A stretch of DNA of 51,948 nt from Bryobacterales bacterium (GTDB lineage Bacteria; Acidobacteriota; Terriglobia; Bryobacterales; Bryobacteraceae): positions 8,131 through 60,078 of the forward strand of contig PMTR01000159.1 in NCBI GenBank assembly GCA_003167255.1, given 5' to 3'. The position numbers and the translations under genes were made by a program. A model generated the notes under the pieces. The model worked only from the letters and a program-made list of their open reading frames with translations, was not told where the DNA came from and did not search any database. Shown piece after piece: positions 1-7,555 of the stretch; positions within the stretch are counted from its first letter, which is position 1, and every line of letters starts with the position of its first letter.

Positions 1-57
1 AGTGCCGACGCGGCACGCATGAGTGCGTGCGCCACAGAGAGCGGGCTAGCTTCATGA
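1..57 (+). CDS. Possible C-terminal end of an upstream operon gene (partial)
   Basis: Frame 1 is open from the window edge to a TGA at 55-57. That TGA overlaps the hpnA ATG (54-56) in an ATGA arrangement, the same coupling seen at hpnA/hpnG and hpnC/hpnD. The 18 visible codons are too few to identify a family. That it is a hopanoid gene is inferred only from position; an open frame this short could also be chance. Confidence 0.3.
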   Translation, partial: SADAARMSACATESGLAS

Positions 58-1049
58 GACCTGCGCTGGTTACGGGCGCCTCAGGGTTTGTTGGATGGCA
101 TGTGGCGCGCGTGCTGCGGGAGCGTGGTTACCGCGTTCGGGCGCTGGTGCGCGCGGGCAGCCGCGTGGATGCGCTGGATGTCGAACCCGTGACCGGCGAT
201 CTGCGCGACGCCGACTCGCTCGCCCGCGCGGTTGCGGGCTGCGGCCTGGTGTTCCACGTAGCCGCCGACTATCGGCTGTGGGCCAAAGAGCCGGCCGAAC
301 TTTACCGATCGAACGTGGATGGCACGCGCAATCTGCTGGAGGCTTCCCGGCAGGCCGGGGTGGAGCGGGTGGTCTACACCAGCACGGTCGGTTGCATCGG
401 CGTCCCGGATGGCGGCATCGGCAATGAGGACTTGCCGGTGTCTCTCGCAGAGATGGCGGGCGATTATAAGCGCTCCAAGTTTCTGGCCGAACAGGTGGCA
501 CTCGAATTCGCGCGCGGCGGGCTCCCCGTGGTGATTGTCAATCCCACGGCGCCGGTGGGCGATCACGACGTTAAACCCACGCCCACCGGCAAGATCGTGG
601 TGGACTTCCTGAACGGCGACATGCCGGCCTTCATCGATACGGGGCTGAACGTGGTGGATGTGCGGGACACCGCGGAGGGTCACTGGCTGGCGTGCGAGCG
701 TGGGCGCCCGGGCGAGCGCTATATCCTGGGTTCGGAGAACCTGACGCTGGCGCAGATTCTGCAAGAACTGGCTCAAATTACGGGCCGCCGGGCTCCCACC
801 ACGCGGCTGCCGTACGCAGTGGCCTGGTGCGCCGGGGCGTGCAGCACGGCCTGGGCCGGGGTCACCGGGACGCCGCCGCGCATTCCCATGGAAGCCGTGC
901 GCATGGCCAGGAAAAAAATGTGGGTGACCCACGAGAAGGCGCGCCGCGAACTGGGCTTCGCGCCCGGCCCCGCGCGGCAGGCGCTCACCCGCGCGGTCGA
1001 GTGGTTCCAAGGGGCAGGGAGGCGGCCTGTCCAAACGCCGGCGGCATGA
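54..1049 (+). CDS. hpnA: HpnA, hopanoid-associated sugar epimerase-like SDR
   Basis: Extended short-chain dehydrogenase/epimerase of 331 residues, a cytoplasmic NAD(P)-dependent enzyme. The N-terminus carries the nucleotide-binding glycine motif TGASGFVG (residues 7-14). The catalytic Tyr/Lys pair lies in YKRSK (Y138, K142), after a TSTVG active-site strand. The family is recognised as HpnA because it is the first of a run that continues with hpnG, hpnC and hpnD. HpnA is known from hopanoid clusters, but its substrate is not firmly defined; a role in side-chain maturation is inferred. The ATG at 54 is preferred over an in-frame start at 27 because it begins right at the Rossmann strand and overlaps an upstream stop. 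Confidence 0.85.
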   Translation: MRPALVTGASGFVGWHVARVLRERGYRVRALVRAGSRVDALDVEPVTGDLRDADSLARAVAGCGLVFHVAADYRLWAKEPAELYRSNVDGTRNLLEASRQAGVERVVYTSTVGCIGVPDGGIGNEDLPVSLAEMAGDYKRSKFLAEQVALEFARGGLPVVIVNPTAPVGDHDVKPTPTGKIVVDFLNGDMPAFIDTGLNVVDVRDTAEGHWLACERGRPGERYILGSENLTLAQILQELAQITGRRAPTTRLPYAVAWCAGACSTAWAGVTGTPPRIPMEAVRMARKKMWVTHEKARRELGFAPGPARQALTRAVEWFQGAGRRPVQTPAA

Positions 1050-1741
1050 AGCTACTCCTGATCGCCTCCGATCGAATGGAATTCCAAGGCCTGCTGCGGC
1101 GCTGCGAGCAGGCGCGGCGAGCCGCTTTGTCCGTCGATTGGTCGCGTCTGGCGCGCCTGGGAGACCATGACGTGTTGCTGGCCGCCAACGGAGTGGGCGC
1201 CCGGCGAGCCGCCTCCGCGGTGGAGGCAGCCTCGGCCATCTTTGCGGCCGACGCCATTGTCAGCCTGGGCTTCTGCGGCGCCCTGGCGCCGGAACTGGGG
1301 GTGGCCGATATTGTAGTGGCGACCGGCATCGCAGCCGGGGACGGTAGCTTCGCCGCCCAACTGCCCGCTGCGGCGCCGGTGCACCGTGCCGGAACGGTCT
1401 GCTCGCTCGATCATGTGGCCCGCACCACCGAAGAAAAGCGCGGGCTCCACGCCGCGGGCTCGATCGCGGTCGAAATGGAAGCCGCGGGAGCAGCCGCGCG
1501 GGCCGAAGCGCTGGGCCGCCCGTTCTACTGCATAAAGGCGGTCACCGATCTGGCTGGCGAAAGCATGGCCAACGACTTCAATTCCGCACTGCGTCCCGAC
1601 GGTCACTTCGATACAATGGAGATTCTAAGGTCTTCATTGCGCCATCCTTCGGTCCGGCTCCCGGAGCTGTTCCGTTTGCGCAAGCGTTGTCTGCGAGCTT
1701 CTGAAGTTCTGGGAGATTTTGTTGCCGATTGCCGATTCTGA
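1046..1741 (+). CDS. hpnG: HpnG, hopanoid-associated nucleoside phosphorylase-like protein
   Basis: A 231-residue phosphorylase-superfamily protein. In bacteria with characterised hopanoid pathways HpnG acts on adenosylhopane, removing adenine on the way to ribosylhopane. Visible motifs are a central VSLGFCGAL strand-loop and the VEMEAAG ribose-site motif typical of purine nucleoside phosphorylases. The ATG at 1046 overlaps the hpnA stop (ATGA), so I take it rather than the longer open frame starting inside hpnA. The last residues overlap possible early starts of the next gene. No signal peptide, so it should be cytosolic. Confidence is high for the family and good for the pathway because of the flanking hpn genes. 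Confidence 0.82.
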   Translation: MKLLLIASDRMEFQGLLRRCEQARRAALSVDWSRLARLGDHDVLLAANGVGARRAASAVEAASAIFAADAIVSLGFCGALAPELGVADIVVATGIAAGDGSFAAQLPAAAPVHRAGTVCSLDHVARTTEEKRGLHAAGSIAVEMEAAGAAARAEALGRPFYCIKAVTDLAGESMANDFNSALRPDGHFDTMEILRSSLRHPSVRLPELFRLRKRCLRASEVLGDFVADCRF

Positions 1742-1763
1742 GGTGAGCGCCATACCGGAAACC

Positions 1764-2819
1764 ATGCACGCGGCCGTGTATCGAGGCCAGAGTGCGGTTC
1801 AGGTGGAGGAAGTTCCGACGCCGCGGATCGGCGCGGGCGAAATCCTCATTCGCGTGGAAGCTTGCGGCATCTGCCATACCGACCTGAAGAAGATCGAGCA
1901 CAACCTGCTCGCGCCGCCGCGCATCTACGGGCACGAAACCGCCGGCACGGTGGCCGCCGCCGGCTCCGGGGTCACCCGTTTCCAGCCGGGCGACCGCGTG
2001 GTGGCCTTCCACCATATCCCGTGCCTGGAATGTTTCTACTGTAGATGCAACCACTATGCACAGTGCGCCGTTTATAAGAAAGTGGGGATTACAGCGGGCT
2101 TCGAACCGGCCGGGGGCGGGTTTGCGCAGTACGTGCGGGTGATGGATTGGATTGTGGAGCGCGGCGTCGAAAAGATTCCCGATGGCGTACCTTTCGAGCG
2201 CGCGACGTTGGTGGAGCCGCTCAACACTTGTTTGAAGGCCGTGGTGGAATGCGACCCGCAGCCCGGCGAGCGAGTGGCCATTTTGGGGCAAGGGCCCATC
2301 GGGCTGATGTTCACGATGCTGGTGAATCGCTCGGGAGCGCGCATCGCCGCCACCGATACGATCCCCGAGCGGCTGCGCCTGGCAGCGCGGTGTGGCGCGG
2401 AATTCGCTTGGGACCCGCGGCGGACCAATGTGCCCGAGGAAATCAAGCGTCTCACCGGCGGGCGCGGGGCGGACCTGGTGATAGTAGCGGTATCGGTTCC
2501 GGGGATTGTCGATCAGGCCATGGCCTGCTCGCGGCCGGGCGCACGCATCCTGCTGTTTGCCCAGACTTCCGCCACGGAGCGCGTTGAGGTCTCCGGCGCC
2601 GACATTTGTGTTTTCGAACGCACCCTGTTCGGATGTTATAGTGCTTCTGTGGATTTACAAAAAGAATCCGCAAATCTGGTTTTCGGCGGCGAGTTGCCCT
2701 TGCAGGAACTGATCTCGCATCGGCTGCCGCTGGCGGAAATCCGGTCGGGGATTGATCTGGCGTTGCATCCCGGGCCCAAATCATTGAAAATAATCGTTCA
2801 GCCACAGAGGTGGTCATAG
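1764..2819 (+). CDS. Zinc-dependent medium-chain dehydrogenase, hopanoid operon, first copy
   Basis: Alcohol/polyol dehydrogenase of the MDR superfamily, 351 residues from the ATG at 1764. The catalytic zinc site is represented by CGICHTD and GHET. The four-cysteine structural zinc lobe follows as CLECFYCRCNHYAQC. The coenzyme-binding motif is GQGPIG. In-frame TTG (1719) and GTG (1743) codons upstream would add an N-terminus the family does not have. It lies between hpnG and hpnC on the same strand, followed after one base by a second, different MDR enzyme. Such dehydrogenases are not among the named hpn genes. A role in oxidising or reducing a hopanoid side chain is inference from position; the substrate cannot be read from the sequence. 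Confidence 0.85.
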   Translation: MHAAVYRGQSAVQVEEVPTPRIGAGEILIRVEACGICHTDLKKIEHNLLAPPRIYGHETAGTVAAAGSGVTRFQPGDRVVAFHHIPCLECFYCRCNHYAQCAVYKKVGITAGFEPAGGGFAQYVRVMDWIVERGVEKIPDGVPFERATLVEPLNTCLKAVVECDPQPGERVAILGQGPIGLMFTMLVNRSGARIAATDTIPERLRLAARCGAEFAWDPRRTNVPEEIKRLTGGRGADLVIVAVSVPGIVDQAMACSRPGARILLFAQTSATERVEVSGADICVFERTLFGCYSASVDLQKESANLVFGGELPLQELISHRLPLAEIRSGIDLALHPGPKSLKIIVQPQRWS

Positions 2820-2832
2820 AGTGGACAATCAC

Positions 2833-3861
2833 ATGATGGCTGCTGTGCTATACGGCAAGGAACACTTGCAAGTGGAGCCGGTAGCCGTTCCGACAATCGC
2901 GAGCGGTGACATTCTCGTACGGGTAAAAGTGGCGTTGACGTGCGGTACGGACGTCAAGGTTTTCCGCCGCGGTTATCACGCGCGTATGATCGTGCCGCCC
3001 GCCGTGTTCGGGCATGAACTGGCCGGCGACGTTGTCGCCGTGGGCTCGGGTGTCACGCGGTTCAGCATCGGGCAGCGAGTGGTGGCAGCCAATTCCGCGC
3101 CCTGCGAAAACTGTTTCTTCTGCCGGCGCGGTTTGCAGAACCTGTGCGAAGACCTGCTTTTCAACAACGGTGCGTACGCCGAATACATCCGCATTCCGGC
3201 ACGCATCGTGGAGCGTAATACTTATGTGATTCCGGCGCAGGTGGGGTATCGCGACGCCGCGCTGGTGGAGCCGCTGGCCTGCGTGATTCGCGGCCTGGAA
3301 GAGACTGCTCCGCAGGCGGGCGATACGGTGGCGGTGATCGGACTCGGGCCAATTGGCCTGATGTTCGTGAAACTGGCCAAACTATACGGCTGCCGGGTCA
3401 TCGCCGTGGGACGGCGCAGGCAGCAACTCGAGCGGGCGCAAGCGCTGAGCGCCGACGAGCTGATTGTGGGCAACGATCATTCGAACCCCGTCGAGACCAT
3501 CCGCAACTCGACCCACGGGCGCGGCGTGGATATCGCCATTGAGGCCGTGGGCAAGCCGCAGACCTGGGAGTGGGCGGCCAACATGGTGCGCCGCGGCGGC
3601 ACCGTAAACTTCTTCGGCGGCTGCCCCAACGATAGCCGCGTGCACCTGGATACGGCCCTGCTGCACTATTCCGAGATCACGTGCAAGGCGAGCTTCCACC
3701 ATACCCCGACGTTCATCCGCAAGGCGCTCGACCTCATCAGCGCCGGCCACATTACCGCGTCGTTCTTCGTCAATCGCGAGGAGCCGCTGGCCAATCTTCT
3801 GGAAGTGATGCGCCACCTGATGAGCCATAACGGCCACCTGAAGACGGCGATCGTGCCATAG
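2833..3861 (+). CDS. Zinc-dependent medium-chain dehydrogenase, hopanoid operon, second copy
   Basis: Second MDR alcohol dehydrogenase, about 342 residues, closest in layout to threonine/sorbitol dehydrogenases. It has the catalytic zinc motif CGTDVK and GHELAG, structural cysteines in CENCFFCRRGLQNLC and the nucleotide-binding motif GLGPIG. Start options are GTG 2821, ATG 2833 and ATG 2836; I choose 2833, since the conserved first strand (MAAVLYG) begins here. The preceding gene stops at 2819, so the two dehydrogenases are surely co-transcribed. They differ clearly in sequence, so this is not a recent tandem duplicate. The function is probably paired with the first copy, on the same or sequential oxidation states. 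Confidence 0.85.
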   Translation: MMAAVLYGKEHLQVEPVAVPTIASGDILVRVKVALTCGTDVKVFRRGYHARMIVPPAVFGHELAGDVVAVGSGVTRFSIGQRVVAANSAPCENCFFCRRGLQNLCEDLLFNNGAYAEYIRIPARIVERNTYVIPAQVGYRDAALVEPLACVIRGLEETAPQAGDTVAVIGLGPIGLMFVKLAKLYGCRVIAVGRRRQQLERAQALSADELIVGNDHSNPVETIRNSTHGRGVDIAIEAVGKPQTWEWAANMVRRGGTVNFFGGCPNDSRVHLDTALLHYSEITCKASFHHTPTFIRKALDLISAGHITASFFVNREEPLANLLEVMRHLMSHNGHLKTAIVP

Positions 3862-3872
3862 CGGCGGTCGAG

Positions 3873-4787
3873 ATGCCGCTTCCGCCAGTCGAGTTCGTCC
3901 GCTCGCCGGAGGCCTTGCAGCGCATCTACACGCCCGCCGAGGCTTGCGATTACACGCGCTGGCTGGCCACCCACCACTACGAGAACTTCCACGTGGTGAG
4001 CTTCCTGCTGCCCAAGCGCCTGCACCAGGATTTCTATAACGTCTACGCGTATTGCCGTTGGGCCGACGACCTGGGCGATGAAATGGGCGACCGCGCCGAA
4101 AGCCTGCGACTGCTCGACTGGTGGCGTTCGGAACTGGACGCCATGTACGAGGGGCGCGCCACGCATCCGGTGTTTGTGGCGCTGCTCGATACGGTGCGGA
4201 AGTACGGAATTCCCCGCCAGCCTTTTGCCGACCTGATCCAGGCTTTCGTGCAGGATCAAACCGTCACGCGCTACCGCAATTGGGACGAAGTGCTGGCTTA
4301 TTGCCGGTATTCGGCGAATCCGGTGGGCCGCCTGGTGCTCTTTCTGTGCGGCTATTCCGATGAGGAGCGGCAACGGCTTTCCGACGCCACCTGCACGGCT
4401 CTGCAGCTCGCCAACTTCTGGCAGGACGTGACGGTGGATCTCCTGAAGGACCGCATCTATATCCCGCTCGACGTGATGGAGCGGCACGGATACACGGTGG
4501 AGGAATTGTTGGCGCGCCGCTTCACGCCGGCGTTTCGGGAAGTGATGCGCGAACTCGTCGAGAAGGCGCGCGGCCTGTTTCTGGAAGGCGCGCCGCTGGC
4601 CGGGCGACTGGAACGGCGGCTGGCTCTCGATATCGATCTCTTCAGCCGCGGGGGCATGCGCGTGTTGCGGAAGATCGAAGAGCAGGGCTATGACGTGCTG
4701 GCCGCGCGCCCCGCCATTTCGAAAGCCGAGCGCATGGGCCTGCTGCTGGGGTCCCTGTTTCGGGTGGCCTTCAGGCGGGCGGCATGA
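3873..4787 (+). CDS. hpnC: HpnC, hydroxysqualene synthase
   Basis: Squalene/phytoene synthase-family protein of 304 residues. In the HpnCDE route HpnD makes presqualene diphosphate from two farnesyl diphosphates, HpnC converts it to hydroxysqualene, and HpnE reduces that to squalene. The first aspartate-rich motif DDLGDE is at residues 65-70; the second is NFWQDVTVD near 181-189, the form typical of HpnC rather than HpnD. The ATG at 3873 follows the dehydrogenase stop by 11 nt. The stop overlaps the hpnD start as ATGA, indicating translational coupling. Assignment is strong from the paired motifs and gene order. Confidence 0.92.
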   Translation: MPLPPVEFVRSPEALQRIYTPAEACDYTRWLATHHYENFHVVSFLLPKRLHQDFYNVYAYCRWADDLGDEMGDRAESLRLLDWWRSELDAMYEGRATHPVFVALLDTVRKYGIPRQPFADLIQAFVQDQTVTRYRNWDEVLAYCRYSANPVGRLVLFLCGYSDEERQRLSDATCTALQLANFWQDVTVDLLKDRIYIPLDVMERHGYTVEELLARRFTPAFREVMRELVEKARGLFLEGAPLAGRLERRLALDIDLFSRGGMRVLRKIEEQGYDVLAARPAISKAERMGLLLGSLFRVAFRRAA

Positions 4788-5623
4788 GGAACGCCATCGA
4801 TCAATCGTACGAATACTGCCGGCGCGTGGCGCGCCGCCGCGCCAAGAATTTCTACTATTCGTTCGTGCTGCTCTCCGGCCCGCAGCGCCGCGCCATGTGC
4901 GCCATTTACGCCTTCATGCGCTACTGCGACGATCTGAGCGATGAACCGGGCGCCACCCGGGCCGCCTTGGAACGCTGGCGCGCCGAATTGGAAGATGCGC
5001 TGGCCGGCCGTTTTAGCGGCCACCCGGTGTGGCCCGCTTTCCATCACACGGTTCGGCGTTTTCGCATCCCGCACGAGTATTTCCGCGCGATGATCGACGG
5101 GGTCCTCTCGGATCTGGAGCCGCGCGAGTTTGAGACCTTCGATCAGCTCTATCGCTATTGCTACCAGGTGGCGTCGGTGGTGGGGCTGACCACGGTCCAC
5201 ATCTTCGGCTTCGATACGCGCAGCGCGCTGCCGCTGGCCGAAAAATGCGGCGCGGCGTTCCAGTTGACCAATATCCTGCGGGATATCCGGGAGGACGCCG
5301 CGCGCGGCCGGATTTATCTGCCCGCCGAAGACCTGCGCCGCTTCGGGCTCACCGCCGGAGACATCCACGCAGGCAAGCGCAGCCAGCCTTTTCTCAACAT
5401 GATGCGATTCGAAGCGGAGCGGGCGCGCGCCTACTACAACGAGTCGCTGCCGCTGCTCGACCTGATTCACCCGCGCAGCCGCCCATCGCTGTGGGCGCTG
5501 ATCGGTATCTATTCGCGGCTGCTGGAGCGGATTGTGGAGAGCGATTATGACGTCTTCGCGCGGCGCGTGCGGCTGCCGCTGTGGGAAAAGTCATGGATTG
5601 TGGTGAGGGCGCTGGTGGGGTAG
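4784..5623 (+). CDS. hpnD: HpnD, presqualene diphosphate synthase
   Basis: A 279-residue head-to-head prenyl synthase condensing two farnesyl diphosphates into presqualene diphosphate. The two Mg-diphosphate binding motifs are DDLSDE (residues 49-54) and NILRDIRED (163-171), followed by ARGRIYLP, a signature of the HpnD branch. The start overlaps the hpnC stop. Unusually, the flavoprotein HpnE, which normally completes the trio, does not follow; a toxin-antitoxin pair starts 45 nt downstream. HpnE and the squalene-hopene cyclase must be elsewhere, probably upstream of the window or at another locus, or be replaced. Confidence 0.92.
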   Translation: MRNAIDQSYEYCRRVARRRAKNFYYSFVLLSGPQRRAMCAIYAFMRYCDDLSDEPGATRAALERWRAELEDALAGRFSGHPVWPAFHHTVRRFRIPHEYFRAMIDGVLSDLEPREFETFDQLYRYCYQVASVVGLTTVHIFGFDTRSALPLAEKCGAAFQLTNILRDIREDAARGRIYLPAEDLRRFGLTAGDIHAGKRSQPFLNMMRFEAERARAYYNESLPLLDLIHPRSRPSLWALIGIYSRLLERIVESDYDVFARRVRLPLWEKSWIVVRALVG

Positions 5624-5655
5624 GCGGACGAGCTTGAGCGAGCGGGAATGAGCGA

Positions 5656-5676
5656 ATAGTCATATAATATGACTAT
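5656..5676. promoter_or_regulatory. Perfect 21-bp palindrome over promoter and start of Phd/VapC
   Basis: ATAGTCATAT and ATATGACTAT form a perfect 10-bp inverted repeat around one central base. It contains the -10 box TATAAT (5663-5668) and ends on the antitoxin start codon ATG 5675. This is the expected place for an autoregulatory operator bound by the Phd-type antitoxin or the TA complex; occupancy would block RNA polymerase directly. Binding itself is inferred. Confidence 0.75.
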
Positions 5677-5890
5677 GGCGAGATTCAGTCTGTCCGAAGC
5701 CAAGGCGCGGTTTTCCGAGTTGGTTCAAAAAGCCATGCTCGGCGAAGAGGTCATCGTCGCTAAAGAAAACAAGGCCGTGGTTCGGATCGTGCCGATCAAA
5801 CCGGTACGACGGAAGCCGGGGACTGGGAAAGGCATCTGGATGGCTCCCGATTTTGACGAGCCGCTCGATGACTTCCGGGAGTACCGGTAG
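5675..5890 (+). CDS. Phd/YefM-family antitoxin
   Basis: A 71-residue antitoxin. The N-terminus (MARFSLSEAKARFSELVQ) is the classic Phd/YefM DNA-binding fold, followed by VIVAKENKAVVRIVP; the C-terminal tail should wrap the toxin. ATG 5675 is preferred to ATG 5669 because the TATAAT box ends at 5668, so the predicted transcript starts at about 5675 and is leaderless. The stop TAG (5888-5890) shares one base with the GTG start of the PIN toxin. It probably represses its own operon through the palindrome it overlaps. Confidence 0.85.
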   Translation: MARFSLSEAKARFSELVQKAMLGEEVIVAKENKAVVRIVPIKPVRRKPGTGKGIWMAPDFDEPLDDFREYR

Positions 5891-6273
5891 TGGAGCGGGT
5901 TCTGCTTGATACGCATGCCTTCCTGTGGTGGTGCGAGGGTTCTTCTGAACTATCCGGGAAGGCGCGCCGCAGCATCTCACAAGCAGAGTGTTATGTCAGC
6001 CTCGCCAGCTTGTGGGAAATCGCCATCAAGATCAGTCTCGGGAAGTTGAAGCTGCCTGCCAGCTTTGACCGGTACATTCCAGAGCAGATCCTGCTGAACG
6101 GTTTTTCCCGGCTGGAGATCGGGTTCCGCCATATTGCGGGTTGCGCTAAACTGCCGTGGCATCACCGCGATCCATTCGATCGACTGCTTGTGGCGCAGGC
6201 CATTGAAGAAGGCCTGAGCGTGGTTTCACGCGACCCCATATTCGGGCAGTACGGCGTTCAGCGGATCTGGTAG
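5890..6273 (+). CDS. VapC-like PIN-domain toxin
   Basis: PIN-domain ribonuclease of 127 residues. The Mg-binding acidic residues are visible: D7 in LLDTHAFLWW, the Glu of SLWEIAIKISLGKL and the aspartates of RDPFDRLLVAQA, with a final SRDPIF strand. This motif set is the subfamily usually paired with Phd/YefM antitoxins. It starts with GTG overlapping the antitoxin stop, so translation is coupled. VapC toxins generally cut tRNA or rRNA; the target here is unknown. It appears intact. Confidence 0.85.
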   Translation: MERVLLDTHAFLWWCEGSSELSGKARRSISQAECYVSLASLWEIAIKISLGKLKLPASFDRYIPEQILLNGFSRLEIGFRHIAGCAKLPWHHRDPFDRLLVAQAIEEGLSVVSRDPIFGQYGVQRIW

Positions 6274-6360
6274 AGAGAGTGAGCCGGGGCGGGTGACAGA
6301 CGACAAAACCCGATCGTCTGTCCCACGTCTGGCGCAGACGCGATATACTTCTGAAAACCC

Positions 6361-7284
6361 ATGAAGAATGCGTTGTTCATCGCCCTAGGCGTCTTTACTG
6401 TGAGCTACCTCGCGATCTGGCTTACGGCCATCTCCCGGGGAGACGGGCACCGCCGCCGAGCGCCGGGGCCGCTCGATGCGGGGATCGGATTCATCACGAA
6501 TTTTCTGGACACGCTGGGCATCGGCTCGTTTGCCACCACCAGCTCGCTGTTCAAGCTGTGCTCGCTGGTCCCCGACGAGCAGATTCCCGGAACGCTGAAC
6601 GTGGGGCACACGCTGCCCACGGTGACCGAAGCCTTGCTTTTTGTGGGATTGGTGCAGGTGGACCCCACCACGCTGGTTTCCCTGATTGCGGCTTCCGCGG
6701 TGGGAGCGTGGCTGGGGGCCGGAGTGGTGAGCCACTGGCCGCGCCGCAAAGTGCAGATCGGCATGGGGAGCGTGCTGGTGCTGGCGGCGTGCCTGATGCT
6801 GATGAGTTTGTTTCATTGGGGGCCCGGCGGCGGCAACGCCATGGGACTCGCCGGCCCGAAACTGGTGGCGGGCATTTTGGGCAACGCTTTACTGGGCGCG
6901 CTGATGACGCTGGGCATCGGCCTCTATGCGCCTTGCATGATTCTGATTTACCTGTTGGGGATGAATCCGCTGGCGGCCTTCCCCATCATGATGGGGTCAT
7001 GCGCGTTCCTGATGCCGGTGGGCAGCGCCCGGTTCATCCGGACGGGAAGCTACAATCTGAAATCGGCGCTGGGGCTGGCGGCCGGCGGAATCCCCGGGGT
7101 GCTGGTCGCCTTCTATCTGGTGAAGTCACTGCCGCTCGATGCGGTGAAGTGGCTGGTGGTCGCGGTGGTGCTTTATACGTCATTCATGATGCTGCGGTCG
7201 GCGCATAAGGAACGCGGCACGCGGCTGGCGGAAGCGCACGCGGACCTGCCCGCCGATGCCACCGCGGAAGCTTCGGCGGAATAG
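6361..7284 (+). CDS. TauE/SafE-family anion (sulfite-type) exporter
   Basis: A 307-residue polytopic inner-membrane protein with about eight hydrophobic segments. The GxGxGF-like start of the domain (LDAGIGFITNFLDTLGIGSFAT) and the later repeat with GIGLYAPCMILIYLLGMNP fit the two-repeat TauE/SafE permease fold, which exports sulfite, sulfoacetate or related organosulfur anions. The C-terminal tail is soluble and Ala/Glu-rich. A TATACT box lies at 6344-6349, 11 nt before the ATG, so it probably has its own promoter. It sits between two toxin-antitoxin modules with no sulfur genes nearby, so the substrate cannot be inferred. Confidence 0.8.
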   Translation: MKNALFIALGVFTVSYLAIWLTAISRGDGHRRRAPGPLDAGIGFITNFLDTLGIGSFATTSSLFKLCSLVPDEQIPGTLNVGHTLPTVTEALLFVGLVQVDPTTLVSLIAASAVGAWLGAGVVSHWPRRKVQIGMGSVLVLAACLMLMSLFHWGPGGGNAMGLAGPKLVAGILGNALLGALMTLGIGLYAPCMILIYLLGMNPLAAFPIMMGSCAFLMPVGSARFIRTGSYNLKSALGLAAGGIPGVLVAFYLVKSLPLDAVKWLVVAVVLYTSFMMLRSAHKERGTRLAEAHADLPADATAEASAE

Positions 7285-7289
7285 GGGAA

Positions 7290-7320
7290 TTGTAGTACAA
7301 CCCGCAGTGTTGTATTACAA
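7290..7320. promoter_or_regulatory. Two 11-bp palindromic boxes over the RHH/VapC promoter
   Basis: TTGTAGTACAA (7290-7300) and TTGTATTACAA (7310-7320) share the form TTGTA-N-TACAA. Their centres are 20 bp apart, about two helical turns, so dimers would bind one DNA face. The second box overlaps the -10 TACAAT (7316-7321) and lies 7 bp before the antitoxin ATG. Typical of ribbon-helix-helix antitoxin autoregulation; binding is inferred. Confidence 0.75.
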
Positions 7321-7327
7321 TACGGGT

Positions 7328-7555
7328 ATGAAAGCGACTTTGCAGGCGCGATTGAGCGTGGAGGAGCAGCGGTCTCTGGCGCGCCTGGTAGACCGGTTGG
7401 GCTGGAGCCCTTCCAGAATCGTGCGCGAAGGGCTGCGGCTGGTGTCGGCGGCGCACGGACCGGCCGGGCAACGAATCGCCGGATTGGGGCGATTCGCCTC
7501 CGGGATACCGGACCTCGGCTCGAACAAGAAGCATCTGAAAGGTTTTGGGCGTTGA
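7328..7555 (+). CDS. Ribbon-helix-helix antitoxin partner of VapC
   Basis: A 75-residue protein. The N-terminal strand (ATLQARLSVEEQ) followed by two helices with SPSRIVREGLRLV fits an RHH DNA-binding domain. The C-terminal tail (GRFASGIPDLGSNKKHLKGFG) is a typical VapC-contacting tail. ATG 7328 lies 6 nt after the -10 TACAAT, giving a leaderless mRNA; the longer open frame upstream runs back into the permease gene and is rejected. The stop overlaps the toxin start as TTGA. Confidence 0.8.
   Translation: MKATLQARLSVEEQRSLARLVDRLGWSPSRIVREGLRLVSAAHGPAGQRIAGLGRFASGIPDLGSNKKHLKGFGR

Noticed and set aside
81-1034. Long reverse-strand open frame opposite hpnA and similar long antisense frames elsewhere
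   Set aside because: High GC makes antisense frames open; residues are Arg/Pro/His-rich without motifs, and the opposite strand carries recognised genes.
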